Assembly: GCA_021464245.1 (NCBI GenBank)
Contig: JADCRB010000035.1
Location: forward strand, 2,476,469-2,540,468
Source of the DNA: Carallia brachiata
Taxonomy: Eukaryota; Streptophyta; Magnoliopsida; Malpighiales; Rhizophoraceae
Reading direction: 5' to 3'
Length of the DNA: 64,000 bases
Shown here piece after piece: positions 12,061-24,509 of the stretch. How positions within the stretch are numbered: position 1 is the first letter of the stretch; each line of letters starts with the position of its first letter. The notes below the pieces were generated by a model. The model saw only the letters and a list, made by a program, of their open reading frames with translations. It was not told the origin of the DNA and did no database searches. Made by a program: the position numbers and the translations under genes.

Positions 12061-15000
12061 ATTAAAAATAACTTCTGAGAAATATAAAAATTTTAAAATA
12101 TAAATTTTTGAAAAAAAATAAAAAAAATTGTTAAATGACACATCATTATTTTATCTTAATATAACATTTGAGTTAGGCGATATGATATTAATTAGATCGC
12201 TAACTATTAGGCACTTGAAAGCTTGTTCACATAAAGGGGTAAAAAGCAATTTTAGATTGACATAACATTTAAGTTGGATAATGTGACGCTAATTATGCGG
12301 CTAACTTAATAGTTTGTTAAGGAAAAAGGATGAAAAACATTAATAGCAAGAAATGTGAAGAGTGGATTGTGAAAAAGAAAAAAGTTGTGACAGTAATTTT
12401 GAAAAAAATTATAAATAATGGCTAAAATTTATATTTTTTAAATAATTAAATTTCAAATAAATAAATATATTATCTATAAGAAAAGACAAAAAAAAAAATC
12501 ACTAAGCAGGGAGAAATGGAGGCAGAGGAAAAATAGAGTGGAGATTTCACGCACGTAAAAGTTATTTTTTTAAAAAAAAAACCTAAATTTTGGTGCTCAA
12601 AAGAACAAGAAGGTAGATTTTTTTTTTTTTAAAAACAATTTTTTAATATGTAAAAACAAAACCGAGTCTCTGTTGTCTCTTTTTTTTTACTGAATTAATT
12701 GAACAAGCAATGCCTCAATTTTTTTTTTTGAAGGAGTATTGCATCTGTAGTTTAAGTGAAATTGAACATCTGATTGGTTATAATGAGCTTAGAATCAGAG
12801 TTGAGAATGTAGATTTAATTTCACTATACATCTTAACTGCACTTGAACTAAAGATCTCGCAGCCGCACATTTAGGGTATTATCTTTAAACGAAAACATCA
12901 CGTGATACTCTCTCTCTGTTTTTTTTTTTTGTGAACACGAGTGATATGCTCTCTTATCTCTGTTTCTTTGCCCATCAACATGTATCTAAAATCGAATTAC
13001 ACAATCTAGTAAGCGTTCGTCCTAATTTTCATCCTTAATCAATAAGTTTTTCTATCTAATTATTTTTTCTTTCTTGGCGAATTATATCAAATGTGTGTCA
13101 TTGAGCACGTCTTAGTTGTATTTCTCTAGAACTTGAGTGAATAATATAATCTAAAGTGAATGATAATATGACATGTATTTTATATTATTAATTTAAGTTT
13201 GAATCTTTATTCTTTGTCCTTTCATATTTGAACATATGAGCTTTCTTTCCTAATAGGTTTGAAGGTTTGGTAAATTAGATGTCGAATTTTAGATTCAGTA
13301 ATTAGTGTGATCTATTACAGCAGAGGCATATTTGAACTAATCCATATTTAAATAATAAGTCCTCTCTATAAAGAATGTTAAATAAGGACCCTTAATTTTA
13401 ACGCACAAATACAATAATTAGTATACCTACAAATACTTTTTTTCTTGTTCAAAAAAAAAAAAGAAATGAACAATATGACCACTTGATATAGTAATTTTAA
13501 TGATGATTCAGTATATTTTCTCTTGTATTGATCTGAATTCGAGTTCCTTCGCTGTCGCGCACTCTCAATTAAAAACGAGGATTTAGTATAAAATGCGATA
13601 TTGGATTACAGACTCGTTAACACCGACACAGAACATGGAGAAGACCTAATTGAATTTAATAGTACTCAGATAATGAGTCCTTTATATAAGAAAGATTGAA
13701 TGAAGACGTTAATAATATAAAAATTAATCTCAACTTATAAAAATAATATAATCAATAATATATTTATATGTATTTTTTTTTTGTAAAAAAAAAAAAGAAT
13801 AATATGCCGACCTGAAACAAAAATCCTACCTGCTATGCCGAACTGTTGAGTTTGTAACGGGCACTACAAAAAAAGACAATAAGAAAACCTTATTCACTGC
13901 CTTGGTGCCTACACCAGGACATGTTGGAGACCTGCTATTGGCTGTCCGCATAATAAACGACACCTGATTGTCGGCCATGCTAATCATTCAGAGTCTCTCA
14001 GCTTCCCCGCCCACTTGTCCTCTATTATTCTCCTCTTGTCCCTTAACAATCCCATCTTTTACGTCTTTAGGAGGAGAATCCTACCGGCCCATGAAGGCAA
14101 GAAGTCTGTTTTCAAATAGGGGGAGATTTCGATAAATTATCATTATCATCATCATCGTGGAATTGCTCAAAAACGATATTAACTAAATATTAAATTCTCA
14201 TAATAATGTAATTTTCAAAGAATATAGCTTACTCGCATTCCTCCCGCAACAAAACAATTTGCGTAACTTGATGATCATAGGATTGATATTCACCATTCAA
14301 AAAAGAAAAAATTTGAATACATCATCGCCACTGGATTGAGTTTCGTTTGACTACTTAATGTGTTTATTAATTTTAATTACTTTTTTTATAAGTAAAACTA
14401 ATTTATAATATAATATCATTTAAATATTATTTTTAATTTTTTTATTTAAATAGACCTCACCTATTATATAATATAAAATTATGAATAAATTACACTTATT
14501 TTAAAAAGAGAATCAAAATAAAAATTTCCATTATTTCACTATTGTTTGTATAGTACTTTATTTTATTTTTATTTTTTTTAATCTGAAACCGTCCAATATC
14601 CACAAGTATTTAACGTAATTGTATTCTTAAAGATTCGAATTCGAGACATCTAGTTAAGTAATAACGTACTCTTACGTTTCGCACCAACACTTGCTGGTTG
14701 TATAGTACTTTATTTTAAAAAGTTTTGAATTAACATTATTTTAAAAGAAAAAAAAGAAGGGCCCATCAACGCCCAAGTAATGGGCCCCCAATCAACCGTC
14801 TACAAACCGCTATGCATTAAAGTAGATAAAAAAAAAAAAAAACAGAAAGATAAGTACCACAAAAAATTTGTTATGAAGATTTACAAAAAAAACTTTTAAT
14901 TTTTAAAATAATATTAAATTTAATTAAATTTTACTTTTAAAAAATAAAATAAAATAATTAAAAAAAATTATTATATTAATAAAATAAATTAAATTGTAAA

Positions 15001-15086
15001 AAATTGTAAAAAAAAAGTTCATATTATATAATGTTGTTGTAAATAAATTTGCATTTTACACTTTATGATAACCCACCGACCCTTAT
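12061..15086. other. Gene-free intergenic DNA upstream of the SAUR gene
   Basis: AT-rich with poly-A/T runs. Around 12160-12310 a loosely repeated phrase (ATAACATTTGAGTTAGGCGAT / ATAACATTTAAGTTGGATAAT, about 105 bp apart) suggests an old duplication. The GC-richer patch at 13,900-14,060 could be regulatory, but I see no specific site. Confidence 0.5.
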
Positions 15087-15108
15087 CTAGCTAGTAGTCC
15101 TGTGCTTC

Positions 15109-15117
15109 CTATATATC
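15109..15117 (+). promoter_or_regulatory. Candidate TATA box of the SAUR32-type gene
   Basis: CTATATATC lies about 250 bp upstream of the ATG at 15369, in a position compatible with a 5' leader of roughly 220 nt. No other TATA-like motif lies closer to the start. Motif seen; function inferred. Confidence 0.4.
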
Positions 15118-15368
15118 TTCCAAGTTTCTGCTTGGTATGAGTTGTTTCGGGTGTTTTTTCTTATTAAGTCTATGACCAACTGGAAGCCACGGCCACTAGG
15201 GTAGTCTCCTCTAACCCTCTTCAAGCAAGCCATGGCAGCAGACCTTGGACCCTTTTCAATCGTTTTCTTGTAAAATTCTATTTTCTGGGGAAAATCCGAT
15301 CGAAGAAAGAAAATTAGGGTTTTTGTCTTCCTGTTAGTTTCTTGGGGTTTCATTGCTGAATTTATATT

Positions 15369-15731
15369 ATGGGTAGTGGAGAGAAGAGTCAAAGGAATTT
15401 TCACCTACACCTGCCTCATCTTCATAACCATCACCACCACCAGGGAAATAGCAATAAGAAGCAAGTGATCAGAGATGTCCCGAAAGGGTGTTTGGCAATC
15501 AAGGTGGGACAGGGAGAGGAGCAGCAGAGGTTTGTGGTTCCTGTGATATACTTCAATCACCCGCTGTTCATGCAGCTGTTGAAGGAAGCCGAGGAAGAAT
15601 ATGGGTTCGATCAGAAAGGCACAATCACCATCCCTTGCCACGTGGAGGAGTTTAGGTACGTTCAAGGCATCATTGATCGAGAAAGGTTCCTCCATCATCA
15701 TCACCACCATCACTCATGTTTTATGTTTTAG
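15369..15731 (+). CDS. SAUR32: SAUR32-type auxin-responsive small protein
   Basis: An intronless 120-residue protein. Residues 36-103 form the SAUR core: DVPKGCLAIKVG, RFVVPVIYFNHPLFMQLL, EEYGFDQKGTITIPCHVEEF. This layout, the MGSGEK start and the histidine-rich tail match the Arabidopsis SAUR32 (At2g46690) type as I remember it. SAURs are short-lived effectors of auxin growth; several inhibit PP2C.D phosphatases, which keeps the plasma-membrane H+-ATPase active. SAUR32 is linked to apical-hook development. The N-terminus has HLHLPHLHNHHHHQ (residues 12-25) and the C-terminus seven consecutive His (109-115) followed by SCFMF. The start is the first ATG in frame, and length and ends agree with the family. 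Nothing in the frame is broken. The A-run just after the stop (15739-15760) lies in the likely 3' UTR. Its probable syntenic partner is the CRK3-type gene at 37607-44421. Confidence 0.95.
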   Translation: MGSGEKSQRNFHLHLPHLHNHHHHQGNSNKKQVIRDVPKGCLAIKVGQGEEQQRFVVPVIYFNHPLFMQLLKEAEEEYGFDQKGTITIPCHVEEFRYVQGIIDRERFLHHHHHHHSCFMF

Positions 15732-16582
15732 CTCATCGTCAAAAAAAAAAAAAAAAAAAAATTGTGGGGTTTGTGGGTGCCAAAGGTGCCAAACAAGGCC
15801 CAATTAACCTTTCATGAAATAGGCTAATTTTGCTGTTCAATCCTTGTGGGATGTGTAAATTTGGAGTCTTTTTTTTATTAACTCTTTCCAAGATTTGTTT
15901 TCCTTTGGGTTTTCTTGATGGTTGGGCGATAAGGGAGTTGATGATGACTATAAAAATGATGAAATAATGAAGACAAAAGAAAAAAAGAAAGTTGCTTGCA
16001 ACTTGGAATTGTGTCAATTTTGTTATATTTTGCCAGGATCAGAACTGGGAATAGAGAAGTCAATTGCTTTTTCTTTCCCTTTTCTTTTTCTTTTCCTTTA
16101 TTCAAAGCCAAAGGTGAATGCTGGGAAAAGTAATGGGGCATTATTGGAAAAAAGTTAGGGGGACATAGAATAGACTGAAGGCCCAACTGGTGGGAGAGGT
16201 AGGACCATAGCAGTTGCTTGAAACCTTTGATTATGCTTTGGTCAATGATCAATATCACAATTTAAATTGAGCGTTGAGATGTAGCACTCAGTGATGCCAA
16301 TGCAAGTGGTAAGCAGGGGCATCGACAGGGAATTGAAATTAGTGGAGAATTCGTGTTAATCTAATTAAAATGGAGAAAACGATGTACGAGAGAAATACCA
16401 AAAAAAAAAAAAAAGAAAAACAGAAAAAACAGAGCTTGAGCTCGTTGGGGAGAGAAAAACAGAAGGCTGAGATTAACATTCAAAGTAGGTTCACAGAAAT
16501 TACACGATCAACTCTAGAGTTCTAGACATAATTTTATTCGTGTAAATTAATCAACTGTCTGGAAATGAAATGAAAATTGAAA
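15732..16582 (+). other. 3' flank of the SAUR gene
   Basis: Contains an A20 run (from about 15740) and moderately GC-balanced sequence to about 16260, probably 3' UTR and downstream flank. Overlapping frames here (15739-16258, both strands) are low-complexity Lys/Phe-rich and not credible. Confidence 0.5.
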
Positions 16583-17485
16583 CTACGAAATCCCACCTAA
16601 GCCCATGTTGGAATTTCTACTACAAACCAATTCCACGTATCCAAGTCCTTTCTTTAAAAGACACTGGCCGTGAAGGGTCAAATGATTGATATGGCCAAGA
16701 CAATATATGTATACAGCAAAAAATCTACAGGATACCCAATAGAGGAGATGCACCCAAGTAAGAATAAGAGAGCAGCTCCTGTAGGAACCTAAACAAAACA
16801 TTCCCAGTTGACCACAAAAAAACCAGCACAGCTGAGGATGTAACCAATAATTGCAAATCCAAAAGAAAGAGTCCCTGCATATAAAACTGCAGATGAAGCT
16901 ACATAACAAATCCTTCCACAAGTGGCTACCCCAAAAGTTCACATATGGTAAGCAGCACAAGAACTCCGTCATATTTAAAATGCAGCCAAGACAACTTAGG
17001 GTGCAGTTAAAATCATCACCTGCGGAAAAAGTGAGCTATTATAATAATTGCTAGCCATAAAGGACAATCTTGATTGGAACAATCTTGAGTGGTTATCTCC
17101 ACATCTATTAGTAACATGAATTTCGCTTCGTGATCAACTTAAACTGGCAAGCAGATAAGCAATCTAAGGTACATGAAGTAAAGGGTTAAGTGCATAGCAT
17201 AAGCTCTGCAGTTTTGGAGAACGTTCTGTTGTTAATTCCATAAGCATTAATTAAGCAACCAAAAGAAAATGAGAACACAAAAAGCATCCAACCCAACTGG
17301 CTAAAAACCTGTAAGATTTCTTTCATCTTCGTCATTTTCTTCAATGTGAGGCGCCGGAAGGTTGTGTCCAAATCTATGTCACTTTTGCATTTAGGTGGCT
17401 GTTTAGTTGGGGTCTGATCGACGGACCACTCATGGTCATGGAGAACAAAATTCCAATACGTGACAATGAAAGGAAAGGGAAGCAA
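16583..17485 (-). pseudogene. Possible gene relic encoding hydrophobic segments
   Basis: On the minus strand two adjacent stretches translate to membrane-like peptides: about 16795-16890 (SFGFAIIGYILSCAGFFVV) ends at a stop, and about 16695-16795 in the same frame (TGAALLFLLGCISSIGYPV) ends at another. Acceptor-like TTTTCCGCAG|G near 17021 and ATCTGCAG near 16885 could be splice sites. A 99-codon frame at 17186-17485 lies upstream. I do not recognise a family, and the in-frame stop between the two hydrophobic parts argues for a decayed or mis-modelled gene. Hydrophobicity is seen; gene status is a guess. Confidence 0.2.
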
Positions 17486-18252
17486 ACTTAATTAATTATT
17501 AATCAACTATGTAATCTGACTGTCATCCAACTTAAACATTCATCGTAAACATTTTACATTTGAATTATTGGATAGCGCGCAATTTGTGTACCGAAAGTTT
17601 GTCGGAACGCCATTTACAAAATGCAACCAATTATATCTTAAATGCAATTGCATTGAATATTTTCGAAATTTTTTTAAAATTAATTACATAATTAAAATTT
17701 AAAATTAAATAAGTATTACCTTATAACTTAAAGTGTAAATCTCACATATATACGTTTTGAAAAAAAAAAATCTAAAAAATTCAATACAATTACATTAAAT
17801 CAATAAGTGGTTGTGTGCTTTTTTTTTTTTTTGTTGTTGTTTGGAAGCACCATCCAAATATACTATCCGCATGCCAATCTTCACTGTATTGGATAAAAGA
17901 TTTAAAAATTCTATGGAATATATGTGATGTTGAGAGCTAGAGGCAATTCTCTATTCTACAGGTCCAACGACATGATTTTAAGAATTAAAAAAAAAACGAT
18001 CACGACTTCAATTGATTAAAGAAATTTAAATTTGTGTAAAAGATCTTATTAAGATTAAATAATAAAATTAAACTTACGATTCACTGTTTGATATAAGAAT
18101 ATCGTAACATCTGATTGTTTCGTGTCATTTGAACACAAAACCACAATAATACTTTTTAAATAGTATTACTGTTACTTTCTTACTATATAGATTAAAAAAA
18201 AAAAAAAAAGCATTTGCCTCCATTTGTTGGCTAAGAAGCCGATTCCACTTCG

Positions 18253-18283
<31 letters not shown>

Positions 18284-20619
18284 GGCAACTCCGCAGTGGC
18301 CAGAAAAAAAATATCAGACAAACAGAATAAAGGGCATTATCTCACGCTCATGGCATGAACTCTCTGAATCTCTGTAATGGGGACAACACGCACATAAAAG
18401 AAGAAAAAAGAAAGGAAAAAAGAAGCGGCATTGGCTTTTGATGAATGTGCTTGCCGACATCGATAACGTGAAAAAAAATAATAATAATAATAATTTTTTT
18501 CAAAAGAAATTATTATTAAAAGAATATTTTTAAATTAATTTATTTTTATCACTTCACACAATACCACATCACTTGTGACGTGGAGACCTACACTATAGTG
18601 CTTCCAGCTATATTTTTCTTATTTTTATTATAATAATAAAAACTATAGTCCATAGAATACACGAAAATCTTGAGGTAACATTGTTGGAATTTATTAGTGT
18701 CTTGTTACGAGCTCTCGCGTTCCCTTACAAACATATTCAACTAAAACATGCGGACCATTTGCAGGAATGAAAATCCTCGGTTGTAAGCATCCAAAGGTTA
18801 TACATTTCTTGATGACCTCTAGCATATACGTACCTTTTTGTTTAGCCCACAAATTAAATAAAAAAAAAGTGCATCGTCAATATTTAAATTATTATATCTA
18901 TGAGTTGAAGTCGAAAATCATCTGTTAACGCCCTTATTCAACCTCTCGCATAGTGAGAACTTACCATTGAAATACTAATGGATCTAAACGCGGTTTCGTC
19001 ACAACTCAATTAATGATTGCCAAACTTAAAACTTGACATCCAATTGTCACCAAATTTTTTTAAGCGTGTACGTACTCTCAATCGTTCAATCGATCGACTT
19101 ATATATTGGCTTGGCTTGAACCACCAAATCTTTGCCTCCAATATTTCCCAGTGTCTCAAGTCGAGTTCATTGTGTGAACTAATTTTCCATCTCAATTTAG
19201 CGCGAACAATGTGAATCATTGCAGCAGTTTAACGCTGCAGGTAGCTTGATGGAAATTCTAGATAGGAGTTTTGGGATATTGACTTCTGGCCAGAAGCTAC
19301 GTTCACAAAGGATAATTTTCACTGATTTCCCTTGCTCGCCAAGGGCTGTCACACATGCTTGTAATAATATAATGATCGGAAAACCTAAAACCTAAAATCA
19401 AACGTTGAAGGTAAGACTCTGATTCCGTGTGAACAAAAAATTTAACTTAAAAATTCAAATTGTAAATTGAGGTTCAAGAATAAATATCGCATATTAAGTT
19501 CTAACACTTGTCAAATAGAAGAAACATGTTCTTTGGGTACTGATGATATTGCAAACAGATGTATGCATGTTGATTCAAGTTGGGACTGAAAATTTTTTGT
19601 GAAATTATCTTCTTATGCTTTGACACTACAAGTACCAACTGTTCATGAATCTTTGAGATTTGTGAGTATTAGATCAATCGAACTGACCTTTTAACTTCTC
19701 CCGAATAGGTTATAAAGGGAAGACAATGCTTAATTAGAGATGTGTTGAATTTTAATTTTCCAACTTCCATGTCTATCTCATAAAATCACATAGGTTTTAG
19801 TTGAGCTACCTTCTTGACTACGGCAAATTTCCATATCAATATTAGCAGTTGCTGACTTTGGAAGTCGACAAAAGCTCAATTCTTCAAACATAAAACTAAA
19901 GAATTTTTTTTCTTTTAGCTTTTTTCAAAAGATTCGAGAAAAAATCTCTCCAGTTGGCACGCAAATTCGGAGACTAGGAACAAAACTAAAGCATTTAAAG
20001 AGGAACCTTTCTTACCTTTTAGCACTAATTGGCGTTTTAATTATTTAGAACTCCAATTTTATAAAAAGAGAACTAATAAATAAATAAATCTCATTGTCTA
20101 TATATATATATATATAATCTATCATCTCTTTTTTTTATTGAAAAAAATATTCATCACGAATATGACGGTTATCGAATATATGGATCAGAGTTGGGTAACC
20201 TCCACTTTACTTGCTCTATTCAACCTAATTCATAGGAAAAAACTCTCTAACACCACTAATAGATCCAAACAAGCTTCTCCCATACCAAATCTGGATATTA
20301 ACCAATTTTAAACTAATGATACCGCGTGCCGCAAAAAATCTTCAATTAATGAAGATGGCCGACCTGCCCCAATTAATCTGTCATCTTTTAATGTATAGAA
20401 AATGTTCAAAAAAAAAAAAGTATTAAAAATTGTACTTTCTTTTTAATATAATCAATCCGGTTGACAATAAGAATTGTCTTCCGTCTTATTTAATATGCCT
20501 TCCTAGTTAACAGTCTGTTTAGTAATTTTAAGTAGTTTTTGGTCTTTCTGGCAAGTTCATTTGACTTCACGAACTTGTTTTTCGACAACTCAAAGGCATA
20601 AGCAAACTTTTAGTTCTAT
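17486..20619. other. Gene-free intergenic DNA
   Basis: AT-rich with long A runs (18190-18210, 18253-18280). The matching frames at 19010-19219 on both strands have no recognisable domain. A TA microsatellite lies at about 20100-20116. No gene seen. Confidence 0.55.
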
Positions 20620-22507
20620 ATACTCGAGTTTTTTTTAATTAAATTTTATACGTTAAAGTGTTTTCATTTAGGTTCTAAATATTATTATTTTTATTTCAAT
20701 TGAGTCCAATTACTAATAAAAGACGGTTTGACCACTAATTTTGGTATTTAACCAATTAAAATATTATTTTTAAAAGGAAATATATGAAGAAAAATATTTA
20801 AAAATCAATTTAAAATGCTTATACCATATAAAAAGCCTATTTTAAACATTGCCAATAAAAAATGTATTTTACTTTAAAAATTTATAAAAAATAATAAAAA
20901 TGAACATTGCTAATAATTTCTCAAAAATAAGTATCATATGCATATTGAATTTTTTGTAAGAAATGTAAAAACAAAATTCGAAATTCAATGTTTTCTAAAT
21001 GTTAATGAATTCATTCAATTGAGTACAATTTTGGATGAAAATGACTTTGACCATTAAATACGGTCGTTGACCATATTACAAAATTGCAAAAAATAAAAAA
21101 AGTATGTTAAAAAAACTATAGATATGAAAAAAAAAGTATGAAATATGTATAAAAAAGTATTTTACTCTAAAAACCTATAAAAATTAACAAAAATTAGCAA
21201 ATACATAAAAAAAATTATTATCAAATACATTTTCTCAAAAATACATTTCATATGCATATTGAAATTTTTCTAAAAATTTCAAAAAATTTTCAGAAATTCT
21301 AAAAATTCAAAAATAAATCTAAAAAAAAATTTATAAAGTTTAAAAAATTCAAAATAAAATTTTCATTTTAATAAAAATCAAAATTTTTTAAAATAAAAAA
21401 ATTTGAGTATTTGACCTTTAAAACATTATTTTTAAAACAAAATACATGAATAAAAATATTTGAAAATCAATTTAAAATGCTTATATAGTATAAAAAGCAT
21501 ATTTTGAACATTGCGAATAAAAAATGTATTTTTGTTTATTGGAGAAGTGATGTATTTTTTATGGGAGAAGAGGAAAGCTAGAGGGGGGGGGGGGGAATGT
21601 GAGAAATTTTTAAATATTTTTTTATTTTTTCATATGTCTTATTTTTATTAATTTTGAATTAAAATGACACTAAAAGGTTGATAATTTTTTTATATTAACC
21701 CTTTTAAAATTTTGTGATTCTTAAATATGGAATTTTTTAAAAATTTTTAGAAATTTTATACTTTTTCAATTCTTATTGATTTTTCAAAATTTTTAAAAAC
21801 ATTTTTGGGTTTTATTTTAAAATTTTTTGATTTTTATTAAAATGAAATTTCATTTTGAAATTTTTAGAAAAAAATTCAATATGCATATGATATATATTTT
21901 TGAGAAAATATATTTACTAATAATATTTTGTTATATTTATTTGTTAATTTTTGTACGTTTTCAAAGTAAAAGATTTTTTTATACATATTTCATACTTTTT
22001 TTTGTCATTTCTATAGTTTTTTAACATATTTTTTATTTTTTAAAATTTTGTAATGTGATCAACGACTATATTTAATGATCAAAGTCCCTTCTGTCCAAAA
22101 TTGCATTCAATTGAAATGAATCAATTAACGTTTAGAAAACATTAAATTTCTGAAAAAAAATTTTACATTTTTTTACAAAAAATTCAATAGGTATATGATA
22201 AATATTTTAAGAAATTATTAGCAATGTTCATTTTTATTAATTTTTATAGATTTTTAAAGTAAAATACATTTTATTAGCAATGTTCAATATAAGCTTTTTA
22301 TACTGTGTAAGTATTTTTAATTGATTTTTAAATATTTTTTTGATGTATTTTTTTTAAATTAATATTTTAATCGATCAAATACCCAAATTAATTATAAAAC
22401 CATCTTCCATTAGTAATTAGACTCAATTAAAATAAAAATAATAATATTTAAAAATTAAATAAAAACACCTTAATATATAAAATTTAATTAAAAATAATTC
22501 AAACTTA
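20620..22507. mobile_element. Large foldback element (arms of roughly 750 bp)
   Basis: The left arm from about 20620 (TTTTTAATTAAATTTTATACGTTAAAGTGTTTTC) is matched in reverse complement by the right arm ending about 22507. Pairs include ATGAACATTGCTAATAATTTCTC with GAAATTATTAGCAATGTTCAT, and TGGTCAACGAC-type sequence near 21060 with GATCAACGACTATATTTAAT near 22058. The centre has a G11 run near 21585 and another diverged copy of the arm segment (about 21410-21530), so duplication has occurred inside it. No transposase is visible; the 65-codon frame at 21827-22024 lies in an arm. Confidence 0.7.
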
Positions 22508-23522
22508 TAACACAAAAAATTTACTTATTCCACAATTCAAACTGTCTAGAACTGTCATCATCTTGCTTTACACTGGGCTCCTCCTGCAGCGATTTGACAA
22601 CATTTGGCTGCTAATCTGAACGCCAACGAGAAAGCTTGCCATTGTGGCGCACTGTCCTATTCTACGAGTTGACCTGCTCCAACTAAACTATAAACGGAAA
22701 TATGATTTAAAAAAAACAAAAAAGGCCGATCTGACTTTTGGTCAATAATTATAACTTTACTGGCCTTTGACATGTCTCCTTCTCGGCTTTTCCCTTTCTT
22801 AATTAAAAAAATAATTGTTAAGTTTTGGCTGCTCAAAGATACATTAGAAACCCAAACCGACAAATGAAAAGTTTTTCTCTTTCTTTTCACATATGTAAGA
22901 TTAGTAATGGTGAGGGTTGAAGACAGGTATAGTTCCCGCGTTTTCTATTCTCATTTATTGACCTTATTTTTGTCTCCGGCCCTGTTTTTGATTGGTATGA
23001 AATTTTAATCTTCGTCTTTGTCTCTACTAAAAAATGAGAATCTCCGTCTCCGCCTCATACGTGTCTAATTAAAAATTAAAAAATTATATATTTTTACAAT
23101 TCAAATTTTTTGATACACAAGGTTAATGACAAATCAGTTACATATATTACAAATATTCTTTAGCTTAAAAATATAATAAATAAGTGAACTAAGTAATAAA
23201 GTTTAAATTGTTAGAATAAAGTATAGGGGAGGCGGATAATATTAATCATATTAATCATGACATTTATTAGAATAAAGTATCATAATTCATAAGAAAAATA
23301 TATATTGTCTAGTCATAAATATCAAATTTTATTGTGAACTTAGCTTATAAAGTGATATTTAATTATCAATATTGTTCATGTATATTGTTTCTACATCCAT
23401 GATTAATTCTCACATAAACTTTAAATTTGAGCTATATTTAAAGCATTTAGTAGATTCCTTCCCGAAATTATTCAAATTGAAAAAAGTACACACTATATAT
23501 ATATATATAAATATACAGAGAG
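22508..23522. other. Gene-free DNA next to the retrotransposon
   Basis: No domain-bearing frame. A short TA run lies just before the 5' LTR (about 23496-23508). Confidence 0.5.
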
Positions 23523-23557
23523 ACACATGTAAATGAAAAAAAAAAAAAGTCAAAATT

Positions 23558-23587
23558 GGCGTTGTGGACTTGGAAGTCGGCAACGCC
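23558..23587. promoter_or_regulatory. U3 inverted repeat (dyad), 5' LTR copy
   Basis: Arms GGCGTTGTGGACTT and AAGTCGGCAACGCC pair at 12 of 14 positions around a 2-nt centre. In the 3' LTR (33096-33124) the opposite positions have decayed, so together the two LTRs imply a perfect 14-bp dyad when the element inserted. It lies about 75 bp upstream of the LTR TATA box; a protein-binding or hairpin role is inference. Confidence 0.6.
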
Positions 23588-23660
23588 AACCAACTTTGAA
23601 AAAAAAAATATTAATTAAAAGATTCATTTCTCATGTGATGTTCACATGAAAAAGGAACCC

Positions 23661-23670
23661 TATAAATAGG
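23661..23670 (+). promoter_or_regulatory. TATA box of the 5' LTR promoter
   Basis: TATAAATAGG is identical in both LTRs (33196-33205 in the 3' copy), about 135 bp into the LTR. The palindrome CATGTGATGTTCACATG ends 12 bp upstream and is also unchanged in both LTRs. Confidence 0.75.
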
Positions 23671-24331
23671 CTCATGTCCCTCAGTTCAAAATAGATTCAG
23701 CAAATCTGTAAATAGAAAAATTCAGAGAATTTGAGAGAAAAAGAAAATTTTGAAAATCTCTCAAGAAAATTTCTCCTTTTCTTACGTGCTTTTACTCTGC
23801 AGTATACTCTCCTAACTCCTTTTTGAGAGATATTTCAGGGGTAAGCCCAAAAAATTTGCTGTTTCCATTTCTAAAGTTATTTTTAGATTTATATTCTCGA
23901 TCGCTCTAGATCTGAATTTATGAGAATATAGATCTAAAATATCAAATTACTACAAATCCGGCTGGGATTAAGCCTCATACGGCCCTCAGCAAAATCCAGG
24001 CAGCTCATCCGAGAACAAGTCCCTTCGACCCTCGGTGAAATTAAGCCAGATCGGCTCAGATCAGGTCTCTGCGGTTCTTAACCGTAGTCAAAACGTCCAA
24101 ATCAGATCCGTTTCAGTCTACCCAGTTCAAGAAAAAGTTGTGGAAATTATTTCTGTCAAGATCAAGCTCGTGCAGCCCTTGACGGAGTCAAAAAAGGAAC
24201 ACTAATCGGAGGATCTACGGAGATCGACCCCACGTAAATTTTCTTTTATTTTTACAATTTTTATTTGTAATTTATTTTTGTATTTTCGAGTTTAATTGTT
24301 TTAGACTCGAAATTTACGCTTTACAAATTTT

Positions 24332-24349
24332 TGGCACGCTCGGTGGGAC
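24332..24349 (+). other. Putative tRNA primer-binding site
   Basis: TGGCACGCTCGGTGGGAC begins 6 nt after the LTR end; its reverse complement ends in TGCCA, as a tRNA 3' end must. The tRNA identity cannot be decided without a tRNA set. Confidence 0.6.
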
Positions 24350-24509
24350 ACTTCACCTCCCATCTCTTGTTCCTTAAAAAAAAAAAAAGAGGTAAAAGGG
24401 GAGCCGAGAGAAAAAAAAAAGAAAAAAAAAAGTAATTAAAAAAAAGTAAAAAAAAAAGGTAAAAAAAAGGTTTAAAAAAAAAAAATTTTACAGGTGTTCA
24501 GCACATCAA

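Larger units (their letters stand above)
23528..24325 (+). repeat. 5' LTR (798 bp)
   Basis: Begins TGTAAATGAA and ends TTTACA. It contains an imperfect dyad at 23558-23587, a short palindrome CATGTGATGTTCACATG at 23632-23648, a TATA box TATAAATAGG at 23661-23670 and pyrimidine/poly-T-rich sequence towards the end. It is 10 bp longer than the 3' LTR at one site (AATCAGATCC near 24102). Confidence 0.97.

Noticed and set aside
15405..15713. 102-codon minus-strand frame over SAUR32
   Set aside because: Shadow of the intact SAUR frame on the other strand.
15000..23500. MIR166 precursor expected near SAUR32 from Arabidopsis order
   Set aside because: I looked for GGACCAGGCTTCATTCC and its complement and did not see it anywhere in the window.
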